A DNA stretch of 64,000 nt from VBCK01 sp036270655 (GCA_036270655.1 DATBCD010000017.1:43157-107156); one strand, 5' to 3'; positions 34,951 to 42,644 are shown, counted from the stretch's first letter. Translations and numbers: made by a program. Notes: a model not told the origin generated them from the letters alone.

Positions 34951-35225
34951 CTGACGAGGCTGCCGGGTACCGGCTACGTGCGTGCGACGATACAGGCGTC
35001 GCACTCGCCTACGTGATCGTAGAAAACCCCAGCGACGAAGCCAGGTCCTTCGCGCAAGTCGCGGTGCTCGTTCTTCGCATTGCGGCGGACGTCGTCGGCG
35101 TTCGACCGGCCCGCATGAACCATGCGCACCTCCATCGACATGGAAGCGGACCGATGGGGCGCTGGGATGAAACGACAGAGCATTCAGCAACTCGTCGTCT
35201 GTCAGCTGGGTGAGCTTCGAGTCCA
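34951..35225. other. Region with overlapping short frames, no clear gene
   Basis: On the minus strand a start at 35226 gives MDSKLTQLTDDELLNAL, which looks like real coding sequence, but the frame then becomes arginine-rich. A second frame (35183-34974) gives a 69-residue product ending CDACIVART. A single frameshift near 35170 could join the two. This may be a decayed gene. No RNA or repeat is seen. Confidence 0.3.
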
Positions 35226-35308
35226 CGTCGCTAGCCTAAGCAATAGGCGGTCGGTGGATGCATGCGGGCCAGGGCCGGCAGCGATGGCAGCCTAGGATTC
35301 TGGGACAG

Positions 35309-35392
35309 GCAGGCTATAGTCTGCATTTTAATTTGACATATGCAGGTTATAGCCTGCATAATGTAGGCACAGAAGCAAGGTATAGCCTGCAT
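35309..35392 (+). promoter_or_regulatory. Three-operator array controlling mpmA-mpmB
   Basis: Three copies of a dyad of the form GCAGGnTATAGnCTGCAT lie at 35309-35326, 35341-35359 and 35375-35392, about 33 bp or three helical turns apart. The middle copy is the most symmetric, TGCAGGTTATAGCCTGCA. It fills the spacer of the predicted promoter, and the third copy lies just past its start site. Such placement indicates repression, most simply autorepression by the HTH protein encoded downstream. Confidence 0.8.
35333..35362 (+). promoter_or_regulatory. Sigma-70 promoter of mpmA-mpmB
   Basis: A consensus -35, TTGACA at 35333-35338, is followed after 18 bases by CATAAT at 35357-35362. Transcription would start near 35369 and the mpmA ATG is at 35405. 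The surrounding sequence is markedly AT-rich for this chromosome. Confidence 0.75.
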
Positions 35393-35404
35393 TTAGGACC
35401 GCCG

Positions 35405-35869
35405 ATGACCAACCAGCTTAGCCGTCTGAAACGCTTGCAACTCGACGACGCATTGCGCCCCTTGCGTTCGGCGGAATTAGCATCACCGCCCCGCGGCGGG
35501 TGGATCCGCGCAATTCGCGAAGCGCTCGGCATGACACAGCCGCAGCTGGCTGCGCGGGTCGGCGTCAGCCGGCAGTCGGTGCAGGACTTCGAAGAAGCCG
35601 AGGCAGAGCGTCGCATCACCTTGGAGAGCCTCGATCGCTTGGCGCGAGCCATGGGCTGCCGCGTGGTTTACGCGGTGGTGCCGGAAGGTGGCTCGCTCGA
35701 AGACCTGCGCCAGCGCCGGGCCGACAAGTTAGCCGAAGCGCTGCTCAAGCCCACCGACCACTCGATGAAGCTGGAGGCGCAGGGCGTTTCCGAGTCGGAA
35801 CGCGAGCGGCAGCGCAAGCTGTTGGCCGAAGCCCTTCTGCAGGGCAGCCCTCGGAAGTTGTGGAAGTGA
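35405..35869 (+). CDS. Mobile mystery protein A (HTH regulator/antitoxin)
   Basis: The 154-residue protein has an XRE-type helix-turn-helix (about residues 38-64; ALGMTQPQLAARVGVSRQSV) followed by a helical, charged C-terminal region. Sequence style and the Fic-domain partner identify the mobile mystery protein A/B pair, commonly found on mobile elements. By analogy with Fic-antitoxin systems it probably neutralises or represses its partner. The frame is open upstream to 35258, but that part merely reads the operator repeats (AGYSLH repeats). The ATG at 35405 follows an AGGA. Confidence 0.82.
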   Translation: MTNQLSRLKRLQLDDALRPLRSAELASPPRGGWIRAIREALGMTQPQLAARVGVSRQSVQDFEEAEAERRITLESLDRLARAMGCRVVYAVVPEGGSLEDLRQRRADKLAEALLKPTDHSMKLEAQGVSESERERQRKLLAEALLQGSPRKLWK

Positions 35870-36447
35870 ACTTCGACCGTCCGGCCGGCGCAACGCCCCT
35901 TGACCCTGACGAGGCGGTGGGGCTGATCCCGTCGCACATCACCACCCAGGGCCAACTGAACGAGTGGGAAATGACGAACATCCTCGCGGGGGAAAGCTGG
36001 GCCTTCTCACGCACGCACAAGGAACTGCTCTCGAGCGAGTTCATCTGCCAGTTGCACAAGCGCATGTTCGGCGACACGTGGCGCTGGGCCGGCAGATTTC
36101 GCACCACAGAGAAGAACATCGGAATCGATCCGGCGGGCATCCAACCCGCTCTGCGCAACCTGTGCGAGGACGTGAAGGTTCAGCTCGATCTTGCCAGCTA
36201 CCCGCTCGACGAGATCGCGGCACGCTTTAGCCATCGGCTTGTAGCGATCCACCCTTACGCCAACGGCAACGGGCGCCTGTCGCGGACTATTGCCGATCTG
36301 CTGCTTGTGCACCATGGTGCGCCGCGCTTCACTTGGGGCGGCAGCAATCTCGTCGCAGATGGGGAGGTAAAACAATGCTACCTCGCGGCATTGCGCGCCG
36401 CCGACGGGAAGGACTACGGTTCGCTGCTCAGGTTCGTACGCTCTTGA
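35866..36447 (+). CDS. Mobile mystery protein B (Fic-domain protein)
   Basis: The 193-residue protein is a Fic-fold enzyme with core motif HPYANGNGRLSR (residues 129-140). Fic proteins usually transfer AMP or another nucleotide to target proteins, with the motif histidine as base. In the canonical motif, HPFx(D/E)GNGR, an acidic residue binds the metal; here it is asparagine. The best start is the GTG at 35866, overlapping the mpmA stop (GTGA); a GTG at 35860 is an alternative. The pair behaves like a toxin-antitoxin module in layout, but toxicity is not shown. Confidence 0.82.
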   Translation: MNFDRPAGATPLDPDEAVGLIPSHITTQGQLNEWEMTNILAGESWAFSRTHKELLSSEFICQLHKRMFGDTWRWAGRFRTTEKNIGIDPAGIQPALRNLCEDVKVQLDLASYPLDEIAARFSHRLVAIHPYANGNGRLSRTIADLLLVHHGAPRFTWGGSNLVADGEVKQCYLAALRAADGKDYGSLLRFVRS

Positions 36448-36521
36448 GATTTCAACATCATCACTCGCGGAGCATCAATCCTTTCATACCGCGAGCGCTG
36501 ACGCCGTTCCGAAAAGCAGTC

Positions 36522-36546
36522 AAAAATCGCCGCCCCATGCGCGGCG
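36522..36546 (-). terminator. Rho-independent terminator of the copper-protein gene
   Basis: On the minus strand CGCCGC and GCGGCG arms with a seven-base loop are followed by ATTTTTG. It lies 28 bp after the stop at 36574 and faces the end of mpmB, which has no clear terminator of its own. Confidence 0.75.
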
Positions 36547-36573
36547 CAGTCCCCGCAGGGCCGCCGCCTGAAG

Positions 36574-37011
36574 TCAGGCAGCCGCCTTGGTGCACTCCTT
36601 CGCGCAGGCCGCGCAGGCGTCGGCGCAGTCCTTGCACTGCTGATGTTCCTTTTCGTGCTTGCGGCACTCGTTCTCGCAATCCTTGCAGAATTCCGCCGCG
36701 ACCTTCGCATAGCTCGCGAGGTACTTCGAGTTTTGGGTGGCGAGCACCCGCAGTGTCTCGCACACCGGCGTGACCTGAGTGACGCTTCGGGCACAAGCCG
36801 CGATCGACTTGTCGCCCTGTGCGAACAGATCCAGGCAGTGGTCGATGCAGATTTCGCCCGTTTTTACGCACTCCGCGGCTGCCGCGGCAAGCGACCCGTA
36901 CGGGTGCGCGTGATGCATGTGGTGACTGTGGTCCTCGTCGGCGACTGCCGACCGGGCCGCCGCCGCGGCGATAGCGGCTCCCGTTACAAGCAATACATCT
37001 CGGCGATCCAT
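36574..37011 (-). CDS. Cys-rich four-helix copper-binding protein, Csp1-like
   Basis: The 145-residue protein has an N-terminal twin-arginine segment (MDRRDVLLVTGAAIAAAAA), a His-rich patch HSHHMHHAHP (29-38), and 13 cysteines between residues 48 and 140 spaced along predicted helices (CxxxC and CxxC groups, including CKDCENEC and CKDCADACAACAKEC). This is the pattern of Csp1 copper storage proteins, four-helix bundles that hold many Cu(I) ions and are Tat-exported. It probably buffers periplasmic copper. A frame extending further upstream is discarded because the family begins at the signal. It is divergent from a thioredoxin-like gene. Confidence 0.85.
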   Translation of the reverse strand: MDRRDVLLVTGAAIAAAAARSAVADEDHSHHMHHAHPYGSLAAAAAECVKTGEICIDHCLDLFAQGDKSIAACARSVTQVTPVCETLRVLATQNSKYLASYAKVAAEFCKDCENECRKHEKEHQQCKDCADACAACAKECTKAAA

Positions 37012-37358
37012 AGTCTTCCTTCCTTGTGTCGTCGATTGCCCAGGCGAATTTGCCTGCCCCCAGGTCGGTCCAACTGCGCGGTCCAACGGCGTCATACGGA
37101 TCGAGTCGGGCAAAGCGCGGCCGTTGAGCCATGGCGTTCGACTGCTCGCGGATTTGCCGGCGGCAATCATTGATGGCCGCTCCCTGCCCGACAATCCCGC
37201 CATTGTGAATACCTGGTGCTGGGCACCATGCGCGCGGGCCGGCGCCTCGGCGTCGAGCGCCCGGACACATCCGGGCGCCTGCCGCGACAATTTGTCGCAG
37301 CGACATCGCGCAAGGCCGGTGGCAGAGTGTGGCCTCTTGCACGAGTGTCCCTCAAACC
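37012..37358. other. Divergent intergenic region
   Basis: The 347 bp between the copper-protein and thioredoxin-like genes must hold both promoters. The only strong element is the palindrome at 37284-37298, listed separately. No convincing sigma-70 -10/-35 pair is seen for either gene, and no small gene or RNA is recognised. Confidence 0.4.
37284..37298. promoter_or_regulatory. Putative RegA-binding palindrome upstream of the thioredoxin-like gene
   Basis: The perfect dyad GCGACAATTTGTCGC matches 14 of 15 positions of GNGRCRTTNNGNCGC, the RegA/PrrA-type site as I recall it. It ends 60 bp before the ATG at 37359. RegA and RegB are encoded in the same cluster. Binding is inferred. Confidence 0.6.
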
Positions 37359-37838
37359 ATGAAACGGATCGCGTCGGTCGCCGCCTGCATGCTTGCGATT
37401 GCGTTATCGGCGACAGCCGCACACGCAAAGGATCTGCCCTACGACGAGCACGCGAATGCCTCGGCCGAGCTGCAGCAGGCCCTGCACGACGCGCGCGACA
37501 CCCACAAGGACGTGCTGCTCGTGTTCGGGGCGAACTGGTGTCCCGACTGCCGCGTGCTGGACACGGTGCTCCATGGCAAAGGTGCCGAGGCGCTTGGCGG
37601 GCGCTTTGTGGTGGTCAAGGTCGACGTCGGCAACTTCGACCGAAACATCGATCTGGCCAAGCGCTACGAGATCCCTCTGAACAAGGGCATTCCGGCGGCC
37701 GCGGTGGTGAGCGGCGACGACCGGCTGCTGTACGTGACGAAGGCGGGCGAGCTCGCCGATGCCCACCGGATGGGCGAATCGGCCATCGTCGACTTCCTGT
37801 CGCACGTGGCTGCCAGCGCGACCCCTGAGGGACGGTAG
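37359..37838 (+). CDS. Exported thioredoxin-fold protein
   Basis: The 159-residue protein has a signal peptide (residues 1-23, ending AHA) and a thioredoxin fold with redox-active WCPDC (Cys61, Cys64). It resembles periplasmic thioredoxins that reduce disulfides in copper chaperones or heme proteins. The ATG at 37359 is preferred over an in-frame upstream start because MKRIASVAACMLAIALSATA is a clean signal. It lies three bases upstream of the barrel gene, likely co-transcribed. Confidence 0.82.
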   Translation: MKRIASVAACMLAIALSATAAHAKDLPYDEHANASAELQQALHDARDTHKDVLLVFGANWCPDCRVLDTVLHGKGAEALGGRFVVVKVDVGNFDRNIDLAKRYEIPLNKGIPAAAVVSGDDRLLYVTKAGELADAHRMGESAIVDFLSHVAASATPEGR

Positions 37839-37841
37839 CCG

Positions 37842-38828
37842 GTGCGCGCCAAGCGGCTTTGCGCGGCGGTCGCGCTCGCGCTGGCGGCGGTCGCCTTCAG
37901 CCAGCGGGCCAACGCCTGCGCATCGTGCGGCTGCACGTTGTCGAAGGACTGGCTGGGACCCCAGGCCGGCTCCATATCGGGCTGGTCCGTCGGGGTCTCC
38001 TACGACTTCATCGACCAGAACCAGATGCGCGCGGGGCGGACGAACATCGATCAGGCCACCGCCGAGACGATCCTCAATCCCCCCGGCCATACGGGAAACG
38101 AAGTCGAGCTGCAGACCCTGAGCCGCACCACGACCTTCAGTGTCGACTACAACACCTCCGACTGGGGGATCAGCATCCAGGCACCCTTCGTGAATCGCTA
38201 CCACACGACCCTGCAGGATGGGACCGACGCCGGGTACAACTTCAACCAGTTCAATGCGCTGGGTGATGTACGAGTGATAGGCAAGTATCTCGTCTCGGAA
38301 AGCCCGGCGATGGGCGTCATCGCGGGCTTGAAGTTGCCCACGTCAGTCACGGACGAACCGTTCAACGGTCCGAACGGCGGCGTTGTGGATCCCAGCCTGC
38401 AGCCGGGGACCGGCTCGACCGATGTGCTGCTGGGCGGCTTCTACAGCGGCCAGGCCGACAAGCTGGGCTGGTTCGCGCAAGGGCTGTGGCAGCATGCGGT
38501 GGCCTCCCAGGCCGGGTACACGCCGGGCGATGCCATCACCGTGAACGCCGGGCTGCGCTATGCGAACATGGGCCAGGCCGTCGTGCCGCTGTTTCAGGTC
38601 AACTACGTGCATCGCAACATCGACCGCGGCAACCTGGTCAACGTCGAGTTCGACGGCAGCCCGCTCTCGGGCGGAGACCTGCTTTACCTGGCGCCCGGGG
38701 TCTCGGCCAGGCTCGGCGCGGGATTCAGCGCTTACGGATACGTGCAGTTTCCGGTCTATCAGGACGTGAACGGCGTGCAGCTGACACCCAAGCAGATCTA
38801 CTCGGTAGGCCTGCGCAAGACGTTCTGA
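37842..38828 (+). CDS. Outer-membrane beta-barrel protein with N-terminal CxxCxC tag
   Basis: The 328-residue product has a signal peptide (to about residue 24), then ACASCGCTLSKDW with Cys26, Cys29 and Cys31 at the mature N-terminus, followed by amphipathic beta-strands and a terminal phenylalanine (GLRKTF), the usual barrel ending. It resembles porin-like transporters found near copper genes. The exposed cysteine triad could bind Cu(I) or another metal. A role in metal uptake or efflux is inferred. The start is a GTG at 37842. Confidence 0.7.
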   Translation: MRAKRLCAAVALALAAVAFSQRANACASCGCTLSKDWLGPQAGSISGWSVGVSYDFIDQNQMRAGRTNIDQATAETILNPPGHTGNEVELQTLSRTTTFSVDYNTSDWGISIQAPFVNRYHTTLQDGTDAGYNFNQFNALGDVRVIGKYLVSESPAMGVIAGLKLPTSVTDEPFNGPNGGVVDPSLQPGTGSTDVLLGGFYSGQADKLGWFAQGLWQHAVASQAGYTPGDAITVNAGLRYANMGQAVVPLFQVNYVHRNIDRGNLVNVEFDGSPLSGGDLLYLAPGVSARLGAGFSAYGYVQFPVYQDVNGVQLTPKQIYSVGLRKTF

Positions 38829-39238
38829 CGCGGTGGCTCTTGCGCGGCACCCGGGGTGGCATGCCGGCGATCACCTCGAACGCCGGCACCTCGCTCTTTT
38901 CAGCTGGGTTCCCAATCCGCTTCCAGAATCCGGCCCGTCAGCGCCAGCGCAATCGCGAGCACATTGATCGGGAGGGACCCGATTTCGGTGCCCAGAGGGT
39001 CGGACGTCGGGCCGGGCACGGCGGCCACTGCGTCCGTCGGGTCACGATGGCGCGAGCCAGCGGCGCGGCTCGATGACGCATAGGGCTTCGACGCGCGACC
39101 CGGGCCGGCAACGGAAAGTTTCATCGGGATCACGAGGCCTCCAGGTCGCATCTTTGCATCGATGCGACGAAGTCTGGCACGATCGCCACCTCGCGCAATA
39201 GGACCGATTGCCGCACCGTTCGGGCGGTGGCCGATCGG
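38829..39238. other. Convergent intergenic region, no clear gene
   Basis: Between the barrel gene and regA lie 410 bp. A minus-strand frame, 39151-38900 (or ATG 39124), would give up to 83 residues with a hydrophobic stretch near its end (LPINVLAIALALTG), but no family is recognised. A short inverted repeat, TCGCATC/GATGCGA, spans 39146-39167. No terminator with a U-tract is seen for either flank. Confidence 0.3.
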
Positions 39239-39817
39239 TTATTCGCGCACGGGCCGCTTTGCAAGCTTTCTCTGCAACGTGCGCCGATGCATCTTCAGCG
39301 CTCGCGCTGTCGCCGAGATGTTGCCGTCGTTCTCGGCCAGCACCCGCTGGATGTGTTCCCACTCCAGGCGCGACACCGACAGCGTGCTGTCGGCCGCGCG
39401 GTCTGGGTCGGGTACCTGCTCGTCAACCAGCGCCCGCACGATCGCGTCGACCTCGATCGGCTTGGCCAGATACTGATCGGCGCCCAGTTTGATCGCATCG
39501 ACCGCGGTCGAAATGCTGGCGTACCCCGTCAGCAGCACGATGCGGCAGGCAGGATTCGCCTGGCGCACCGCGCCGATCAGCTTCAGGCCCGAGCTGCCGT
39601 CCAGATTCAGGTCGAGGATCGCAAAATCGGGACGAAGCCCTTCGTTGGAACCGAGTCGGGCCGTCGCATCGCCGATCGAGGCGGCCGTATGCACGTCAAA
39701 ACCGCGCGCGCTCAACGCGCGTCCCAGCACCCGCGCAAATACCGCATCGTCGTCGACCAGCAGCAGCGGACCGCGGTCGCTTTCCCTGTCGTCGGGTGTT
39801 CGCCTCTCAAGCTCCAT
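39239..39817 (-). CDS. regA: Redox response regulator RegA
   Basis: RegA (PrrA/ActR/RoxR) is the DNA-binding partner of RegB and globally controls respiratory and energy genes by redox state. The 192-residue protein has a receiver domain with Asp69 in ILDLNLDGSSG and Lys in LAKPIE, and a C-terminal Fis-like helix-turn-helix, NISATARALKMHRRTLQRKL, followed by basic residues. The compact two-domain layout is typical. The ATG at 39817 overlaps the regB stop by 11 bp; an upstream extension in frame is inside regB. Confidence 0.92.
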   Translation of the reverse strand: MELERRTPDDRESDRGPLLLVDDDAVFARVLGRALSARGFDVHTAASIGDATARLGSNEGLRPDFAILDLNLDGSSGLKLIGAVRQANPACRIVLLTGYASISTAVDAIKLGADQYLAKPIEVDAIVRALVDEQVPDPDRAADSTLSVSRLEWEHIQRVLAENDGNISATARALKMHRRTLQRKLAKRPVRE

Positions 39818-41114
39818 GTGTCGCTCCCGCGCCGATGGAAGCCAGCGGCAGATGCACCTTGGCCAGCGTGCCGCCGCCGACCCGGTCCGCGATCGACAGC
39901 GTGCCGCCGCTTTGCTCGACCGCCGACAGCGCCAGAACGACTCCCATGCCCGCGCCTTCGTCGCGCGTCGACACCAGATCCAGGCCGAGTCGCCCCGCAA
40001 TCTCGGGCGGGATGCCGCTGCCCCGGTCCAGGACGTCCACCTGCACCTGCTGTCCGTCCCAGCATGCGTGGATCTCGACTTGATCGGGGCTCGCGTCGGC
40101 GGCGTTGTTGAACAGGTTCAGAAGCGCCTGGTCGAGCGTGGCATCGGCCGCGATGCGTGGCCCGGGCAGCGCGCCCTGGATCTGCACTGCGGGCACGACC
40201 TGTGGACGCTGGCGGCGCCAGCGTTCAACCAGCTGCTCGATCCAGACATCGGCCGAAACCGGCTGCACACCTTCGGCCCGCGAGCTGCCCGCGCGCGCGG
40301 CAAGACGGGTGATGATGCGCTTGCACTCCAGGACCTGGCCCAGGAGCGTCTGGACGTCGGCCTTTGCGGTCTGCGGCAACGAGGGATCGGCCGCCAGCTC
40401 GCCCGCGACAATCGCCATGGTCGCGAGCGGGGTGCCGAGCTCGTGTGCCGCCCCGGCGGCCAGGTTGCCGAGCGCGACCACGCGTTCGTTGCGAAGCGCG
40501 CTCTCGCGAGCCGCGGCAAGCTCCGCGTCGCGACTGCGAATCGCCGCCGTGAGCCGGACTACGAACCATGAAATGGTAAGCGCAGAGCAGACGAAGATCA
40601 CCCACATGCCGATCAGGTGGCTGCGAAACGCCTCCTCCGGATCGTGAACATGGGCCGGTGCGTGCACCAGGCTGACCAGCGAGTAGCAGGCAATCGATAC
40701 ACCCGCCAGCCAGGTCGCAAGTCGCGGCGGCAGGATCGTCGCACCGACTGCGATCAACGGCAGGTACAGCGAGATCAGCGGGGTGGTCGCACCCCCGGCG
40801 AAATAGGCAATCGAGGTAAGCGCGAGGATGTCGACCAGGATCTGGGCAAACACCGCGATCGGCTCGGACGAAATGACCGAGACGCGGCGCCACAGCGCAG
40901 GCAGGTTGAGCGCAGCCTGCACGGCGCAGATGACCAGGATAGGGCGCAGGTCGAGCGCGACGCCCAGCACTTTCGAAGCGGTCAGGACGAAGGCGAGCTG
41001 GATTCCGATCGCGATCCAACGCATCGAGATCAGGCGTCGCGCGCCGAACACCGGTTCCTTCGCGGCATCACCCATCGCCGCGAGCGAGCTTTCGAGTCGT
41101 GACAGAGCGTTCAT
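39807..41114 (-). CDS. regB: Redox sensor histidine kinase RegB
   Basis: RegB is a quinone- and redox-sensing membrane kinase. The 435-residue protein has six membrane helices (about residues 29-190), a GGATTPL loop corresponding to the quinone-site GGxxNPF motif with N replaced by T, His224 in AAGAAHELGTPLATMA, and Cys264 in VLECKRI, matching the redox cysteine of RegB. ATPase boxes NLFNNAADA, DRGSGIP and GMGVVL follow. An ATG at 41114 is chosen over a TTG at 41126. It follows the sco gene by 76 bp. Confidence 0.92.
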   Translation of the reverse strand: MNALSRLESSLAAMGDAAKEPVFGARRLISMRWIAIGIQLAFVLTASKVLGVALDLRPILVICAVQAALNLPALWRRVSVISSEPIAVFAQILVDILALTSIAYFAGGATTPLISLYLPLIAVGATILPPRLATWLAGVSIACYSLVSLVHAPAHVHDPEEAFRSHLIGMWVIFVCSALTISWFVVRLTAAIRSRDAELAAARESALRNERVVALGNLAAGAAHELGTPLATMAIVAGELAADPSLPQTAKADVQTLLGQVLECKRIITRLAARAGSSRAEGVQPVSADVWIEQLVERWRRQRPQVVPAVQIQGALPGPRIAADATLDQALLNLFNNAADASPDQVEIHACWDGQQVQVDVLDRGSGIPPEIAGRLGLDLVSTRDEGAGMGVVLALSAVEQSGGTLSIADRVGGGTLAKVHLPLASIGAGATHGA

Positions 41115-41190
41115 CCGCGTGTCCAAAACAGCCTTCGAGCGTCAACAGCCACCCAATGTCCCGCGCCAGGCCGGGTTCGTCAAGATGGGG

Positions 41191-41856
41191 CTAGCTGCTC
41201 CAGGGCCAGCAGGTCCTGGAGCCGGCCAGCACCGAGCGCACGTCGTCGGCGATCTGCGCCGCCGTAAGGATGTGCGGGAGCACGACGCGCGCCCGTCCCT
41301 CGGCATCGATCAGGTAGATCTCGACCGTGTGCTCTACCAGGATTTCACCCTGGTAATGCATGATTCGATAATCCGCATGAAAGGCGCTGGCGAGCGCGTC
41401 GGTCTCGGCCTCGGTGCCTCGCAATCCGATGAACGTGGGATCGAACGCCGTCACATAGTGGGTCAACAATTGGGCGGTGTCGCGTTCCGGGTCGACGGTC
41501 ACGAACATGACCTGCACCTGACGGGCATCCGGCCCGAGCAGGCGGCGAACTTCCGCAAGGCGGGCGAGCGTCGTCGGGCAGGCGTCGGGACAGTGCGTGT
41601 AGCCGAACGCCAGAAGTACCACCTTACCCTTCTGGTCGGTCAGTGAAATGCGGCGGCCCGAGGCGTCCGCAAGCGCGGACGCTGCGCCCCAATTTTCCGC
41701 GGTGACGTCGCGTCCGTGAAAATGCAACCCGTGCCCCGGTTCCGACCGGTCGGACGCCGGAACCAACGCGGCCAGCGCCGCCAGCGTCAAGGCCGCCGCA
41801 AGAGGCACGGCGGTCGCCACGAGGCGGCCTCGGCCGCGGGAATCGAGCTCACTCAT
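41191..41856 (-). CDS. Sco1/SenC copper chaperone
   Basis: Sco proteins deliver copper to the CuA site of cytochrome oxidase and can act as thiol reductases. The 221-residue protein has one membrane anchor (about residues 13-32) and a thioredoxin fold with Cys89 and Cys93 in CPDAC and the third copper ligand His176 in VEHTVEI. It overlaps the PCuAC gene by eight bases. A His-rich stretch, HGLHFHG, precedes the fold. Confidence 0.92.
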   Translation of the reverse strand: MSELDSRGRGRLVATAVPLAAALTLAALAALVPASDRSEPGHGLHFHGRDVTAENWGAASALADASGRRISLTDQKGKVVLLAFGYTHCPDACPTTLARLAEVRRLLGPDARQVQVMFVTVDPERDTAQLLTHYVTAFDPTFIGLRGTEAETDALASAFHADYRIMHYQGEILVEHTVEIYLIDAEGRARVVLPHILTAAQIADDVRSVLAGSRTCWPWSS

Positions 41857-42328
41857 GCTTCATGTCGGAGTGAATGTGGCCCGAGTCCTGTGCTGTCAGG
41901 TCACGCACCGGCGCAACGAAGTGCACGGTCTGTCTGGCGCCTTTTGCATCGATGAACTGAAGGTCCAAGGCAACCCGGTCGCCGACGCTCAACTTGCGCT
42001 TCAGGTCCTCCAGCATCACGTGGTAATGCCCCGGATCGAGCGCGACCGGATGGCCCGCCGGAATCGGCAGGCGGTCGACCGGATGCATCGTCATCGTGCT
42101 GCCGTGCATTTGCATTTCGTGTACGGAGGCGTGGCCGGCCGCGTCGGACGATGCGCCGATCAGCGTCACATCGCGTGAGCTGCTGATCGTCATATAGGCG
42201 CCGGTTGCTGTCAGCCCCTCGACCGTCGCCCGAACCCACGGCTCGGTGACGATGACCTGAGCTGTGGCCGGAGCGATCCACACCAGGATCTGCAGGGCAA
42301 GCGAGGCGTGAAGCAATGAGCTGCGCAC
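41849..42328 (-). CDS. PCuAC-type periplasmic copper chaperone
   Basis: The 159-residue protein has a signal peptide ending PATAQ and the full PCuAC ligand pattern H-x10-M-x21-H-x-M (His70, Met81, His103, Met105). PCuAC hands Cu(I) to Sco or CuA during oxidase assembly. It also has a His/Met-rich C-terminus (HIHSDMKHE). The start is a GTG at 42328 preceded by GGGAG; the open frame above it has no signal. It leads the PCuAC-sco-regB-regA run. Confidence 0.9.
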   Translation of the reverse strand: MRSSLLHASLALQILVWIAPATAQVIVTEPWVRATVEGLTATGAYMTISSSRDVTLIGASSDAAGHASVHEMQMHGSTMTMHPVDRLPIPAGHPVALDPGHYHVMLEDLKRKLSVGDRVALDLQFIDAKGARQTVHFVAPVRDLTAQDSGHIHSDMKHE

Positions 42329-42422
42329 AGGAGCTCCCGGTTCGTCCAGGCCGGCCCGTCCGGACGACGTGCCGCTGCGACGATTATCGGAACTTCTCCA
42401 GCGGCAGACTATGCGATCTGGT

Positions 42423-42437
42423 GCGACAAATGGTCGC
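42423..42437. promoter_or_regulatory. Putative RegA-binding palindrome upstream of PCuAC
   Basis: GCGACAAATGGTCGC has the same half sites and five-base spacer as the palindrome at 37284-37298, and matches 13 of 15 positions of the RegA/PrrA-type consensus. It lies about 95 bp upstream of the PCuAC start. It would let RegA control its own operon. Binding is inferred. Confidence 0.5.
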
Positions 42438-42603
42438 GGAACGGCGAGGAATTTCCCTCTGCCGCTTGCGGGAGAGCCTGCTGTGTCGACGGACCCTGCA
42501 CACGGACCATGAACCGGGTCGTAGCAAGAGCGACGCTTGTGAAGGCCGCGGGGGGTGCTCGAGGGGGGTCGCAGACCCACCTCGAAGCTTATCCTCCGCT
42601 TTT

Positions 42604-42644
42604 CGGGCCCCGAAGCTGCCGCTCACCGCAGGAGGCGGGGCCCG
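42604..42644 (-). terminator. GC stem-loop immediately after glnD
   Basis: A nine-base perfect inverted repeat, CGGGCCCCG/CGGGGCCCG, abuts the glnD stop with a 23-base loop. No U-tract follows on the minus strand, so it is a weak terminator candidate or an mRNA 3'-end stabiliser. Confidence 0.35.

Larger units (their letters stand above)
42329..42644. other. Intergenic region between PCuAC and glnD
   Basis: These 316 bp carry the RegA-like dyad at 42423-42437 and the stem after glnD (42604-42644), listed separately. Promoters for the PCuAC operon must lie here. No gene or RNA is recognised, and no consensus sigma-70 promoter stands out. Confidence 0.4.

Noticed and set aside
38900..39151. 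Small minus-strand gene between the barrel gene and regA
   Set aside because: No family similarity, no good ribosome site and ordinary composition; noted only in the intergenic entry.
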